A stretch of DNA of 64,000 nt from Rosellinia necatrix. Taxonomy: Eukaryota; Ascomycota; Sordariomycetes; Xylariales; Xylariaceae. Both the position numbers and the translations under genes were made by a program. The notes under the pieces are model-generated. The model was not told where the DNA came from. It did not search any database and was given only the letters and a program-made list of their open reading frames with translations. Below are positions 60,590 to 64,000 of this stretch, in pieces; within the stretch, counting starts at the first letter, position 1, and every line of letters begins with the position of its first letter. The DNA lies in the NCBI GenBank assembly GCA_021209875.1, contig JAGYVD010000010.1, forward strand, positions 2,604,001 through 2,668,000. The letters run 5' to 3'.

Positions 60590-63500
60590 TGAACTTCCGT
60601 GGCGTAGACTTCTTGATAAGGGTGCTGGCGACCTCGTAATGCCCTCGCTTAACAGCGATAATAAAGGCAGGTGTCGCCGGAGGAATCCTGTACTGATGTC
60701 ACGCTGCGTTTTGGCGTAGGGTGCTCTGCGAGGTAGTCCACAAGCGCATTGACAACCCACACGTGGTTGTTGTGCGAGGAAATATGCAGAGCAGTCTGCC
60801 CGAGTGAGTTGACATTGTTTAAGTTGGCCCCGCTGTGTAGGAGCATCCGTACCACTATGGGCCGATCAGAGAGGGCAGCTAAGGTGAAGGGGTGTCCAGC
60901 CCGAGTTATTTCGGGCATTGACGTCGAAGATGCTAGCCGATCCAGAATCCGAGCGCGGCAAGCTCTCTACAATGCCTGGGTATTGCTCTTGTGTAGCCAA
61001 GTGGAGTGCGTTGTTGCCATTGGTATCTTTCATGGCCGTTGTGATCTCCGTGTTGAGTAGATCATCGACGAGTTGGACGAAGCCGCCACCGGCCGCAATT
61101 AACAACGCCGTGGCGCGGCTTTTCTCCGCGTTATAACGCGGGTGCTTTAGGAGCTCTCGCATGATGTCGAGATGCCCGTTCGAGGCGGCAAGATATAGAG
61201 GAGTGCGCAAGCCCACAGAGTCGTCATACACGTTGAGCGGGTTGGTCTGTCCCTCCTCGTTGGTCTGGCTTTGTTCAGCTTGAAAAACCGATTTGATATT
61301 AGCCGAATTTTCTTGATAGTTCGGAAAGTCCTTGGATCTCGCTAGAAGCTCACGCAGGATGCTAAGATATCTATTGCTTGAAGCTATATGGATCGGGGGA
61401 AGCCTTGGGCGGTTTCGATGTGGATATCCGCGCCGGCAGTGAATAGCAGGGCGCAGGTGGAAGTATGCCCATGTTTGACAGCTTGGTGAAGCGCTGTCTC
61501 GCAGTCCGAATTGAGATCATTAATGCGAGCGCCACGAGATAGCAGGAAGGTGGCGATGTCATCGAATCCTCCTGCAGCAGCTAGCATGAGCGCACTGCTT
61601 TTGCTTGGTTCAATTACAGAATAAATATCAGACCCTGCGTCTACCAACTTGTGAAGGAGGCCGAGCTGGCCTGCCGAATTTATCTTCCGCGCTGGCCATG
61701 CTTGGGTTCGCCTTGATCAGCTGCTGCAAGATGTCCAAGAATCCATACTCGGCCGCCAGACTCGGGGCCCCATTGGATTCGGCCCCTTCCTCGATGAGTA
61801 GCGAGACGATATGCCCGTGGCCAAAGCCGACCGTGAGATCAAGGGCTTCTGACAGTAAGTCCTTGGAATTCTTAGAAGCCTTGAATTCACCAATAAAATA
61901 TTTGACGATATCGAGTAACCCAATCTTGCAGCCGATATTTGGCAAGTTGTCTAGCGTCTTAAATTTCCCGATATCAATGTCAGTAAACTTCTGGTAGAGA
62001 GCAGCCCAGGCTTGGACCTCGTGGTTCTTGCTGAACATACTTAGTATTCGGCCCTTAAACGTCTCCTTACGTCGAGCTCTTTTGTAGTGCTCCGGCTATC
62101 TCGTGACCACGTATTCTAAGAGGTCATATTGGAGTCCAGACATGAAGGTGGATCGAAATTCGGGCAGAGATGCTGTGCTTCCCCTTTCTCTTCGTCTATA
62201 AGATATTTCGGGGCACTCGCCGTTCCGTTTAGGGGGGAGTCGGCGGGCAGATCTTCCCTGTTTTCGGCGGCCCCGAGAACTGTTCTTCCGTGCCCTTTGT
62301 GGGAGAGTCTTTACGGTGTTTTCCGCTACTCCCTGGGAGCAACGAAGTTGTGGGTATATCCACGAGTATCATCTGCAGATAATTCAGACACGTATGGAGG
62401 ATGACACTGTCAGCATCTTCGTTCGAGAGGCGCCACTTCTCGTCCAGCACAGGGACAATAGACTTATGAACCCGGAGTGATTGTAGCCTCACGGTCTCGA
62501 TCAACATGCATTTGACTTGCCGGATATCGTTCAGAATGTCGAGGGGAATGTTTAATTGGAGAGCTTCTATTGAAGAGAATTCGGAATATGTCAGGCCGAT
62601 GACCACGGCCAACTCCTTCATGGATAAGTGTCGAACCGAGTGCAAAACCCATTGCAGCAGCGTTTTCAACGGGAGTGGACACGCTCTTTCACAGCAATTG
62701 ACCACTGCGTCGTAAACCTCGCCCTCCGATAACGGCAGCTTTTCAACAACGCCCAAGGCCGCGCACTGAGTTGACGGTATATTTCCCCAACCCAAAGAGC
62801 CTCGGGGAAGTAATTGCTTGTCTACGACTAACGGAAGGTCTGCATAGCTTTCCCGTAATCTGGTTCTCACAACGTCTCCAATGGGGACCAGTTCCGATCA
62901 ATGCCTCTATCTAAGAACGCACGTAACCTGCGATGAACTCAACACCCCAAGATGCGGCAGACATATCCATATCACGGCATATGTTGGAATACTTCACAAA
63001 ATCGTCATATACAGGTTCTTCGCTCAGCACGATCACCTTGAATATGCCATCAGATAGGCGCCGGAACTCGCTGGTCGGCTCCACTATGTGGTCAAAAAGA
63101 AACCCGTCACAACCGTACACGGCGTCAAGGATACAAATGATAGGTTTAGGAGTGGCCCCCTTGATAAGGGAAAGAAATAAGCTGCGGAATATCTCGAAAT
63201 TGAAATTCTGCTCGGCCTGGATCCAATTGCCAATAGCTGAGACGCGAGGAAACAGCGACAGCCGGCTGAGGAGTAGCTGGCGTATCATAGAGACATAGAA
63301 GACAACAATAGGCTGTGTCCTCAAATCTTGCTTATTGAAAGAAAACCTGATGATGGCATAGTCCGGGGTGTTAATACCAAGAGCCTCTATGGGGTGTGAT
63401 GCGATAGTTGCGCTGTCGATACCTTGTGGCACCCTGAAATAGAGGAGATTAGGCGACTTGGAGTCAATATTTCGCCAGTCACGGAATGAGTCGTGTTTGG

Positions 63501-63800
63501 TGACCGGTTCGATCAAGCTGGACGAGGGCCGGCCGAGCTCCAGCTGGTAGTTGTTCAAGTCCACTCTACGTAGCAATTGCATGAAATTATGGAACTTCTC
63601 CGAGCTAGCTACACTTGGGAGTCAGTATCGGGATCTAGCATAAAAGTGGTTTTGAGAAAGCTCGACTGACGCTGCATTTCCTGCTTAACCGCTTGGCTGA
63701 TAAGATCAAATATTTTCTCTGTTAGTGAGTTTCCAGGGGCAAAGCTCCAACGACTGCCATCGTCCGTCGGGGTAAGTCCTTAAATTATGGGGGTCGGTTT
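60590..63800 (-). pseudogene. Decayed STAND NTPase (NACHT-type) with C-terminal ankyrin repeats
   Basis: Read on the minus strand, homologous blocks run in order through different frames. First is an N-terminal linker with VTKHDSFRDW (about 63500). Next is an NTPase region in which the Walker A position reads VPQGIDSAT, lacking the G-x4-GK[ST] pattern, and Walker B reads ICILDAVYG. Then come a winged-helix-like region (62870-62229), a linker (about 62160-62040) and ankyrin repeats (62038 to about 60600) with TPLYLAASNGHLDI and TALHISSHNNHVWV. In-frame TAG codons occur at 62913-62911 and 62098-62096. Frame changes are needed near 62900, 62200, 61680, 61397 (a G5/C5 run), 60880 and 60669. Intact relatives are intracellular NLR-like receptors. 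Unrecognised introns could explain one or two breaks, but not all. Upstream sequence toward the window edge may hold its start. Confidence 0.8.
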
Positions 63801-64000
63801 TGTACCCTACGTCTATTAACATGAAAACCTAGTGGTTGAGCCTCAGGCGATTGAACAAGGACAAGCATCTCACCATATTTAGTTTACATTTCATATCCCT
63901 GCTACTCACATTTATAATCAAATGGTCCTTTTGATGGCCCCGAAGGACAAGTGCAGCCGTTCAAGAGCCCCAGGTAGCTCGTCGAACGGGCTAGTTGCAG

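Overview
The window is nuclear DNA of a filamentous ascomycete (Pezizomycotina, most likely a sordariomycete; I cannot fix the order). The evidence is short introns (about 50-260 nt) with GTANGT donors and CTAAC-type branch sites, wide spacers rich in CCTA/TAGG tetranucleotide repeats, and fungus-specific families (HET, FunK1, DUF7580, DUF4203, class II PDE1). There is no sign of bacterial or viral DNA.

Positions 2.3-41 kb are mostly conserved housekeeping genes with long repeat-rich spacers: a fungal multi-pass membrane protein (2358-3827, +); a DUF4203 membrane protein with an 850-residue disordered tail (8460-12144, +, 2 exons); SKP1 of SCF ubiquitin ligases (14656-15474, +, 4 exons); ribosomal protein eL39 (16940-17559, -, 3 exons, the first only 6 nt); the small GTPase ARL1 (18668-19649, +, 4 exons); a secreted purple-type acid phosphatase (21970-23990, +, 3 exons); a 1791-residue DIP2/CPS1-type tandem adenylate-forming protein (24720-30479, -, 4 exons); an acidic/Q-rich protein with a possible zinc-binding CCHHC cluster (32902-35460, +); and a class II cyclic-nucleotide phosphodiesterase whose 21-codon first exon lies 1.3 kb upstream of the rest (38034-40882, +).

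From about 45 kb to the right edge the gene content becomes accessory. It holds a HET-domain protein (45060-47411, -), a flavin-reductase-like FMN protein divergent from it (48082-49173, +), a DUF7580 protein (49920-51682, -) head to head with a 949-residue C2H2-type modular protein (52056-54964, +), remnants of surface or secreted protein genes (55.9-57.1 kb, -), a FunK1 fungal-type protein kinase (57854-60255, -), and a badly decayed STAND NTPase-ankyrin gene (about 60.6-63.8 kb, -). HET, DUF7580, FunK1 and STAND-ANK families are typical of fungal non-self recognition and programmed-cell-death repertoires, so this block is the best candidate for an uncharacterised system. Joint function is inference from family membership and clustering.

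Exon structures were worked out by reading splice sites, reading phase and family conservation by eye. Where the solution is not unique I say so. The 40.9-45.0 kb spacer between the conserved and accessory halves holds no gene I can support.
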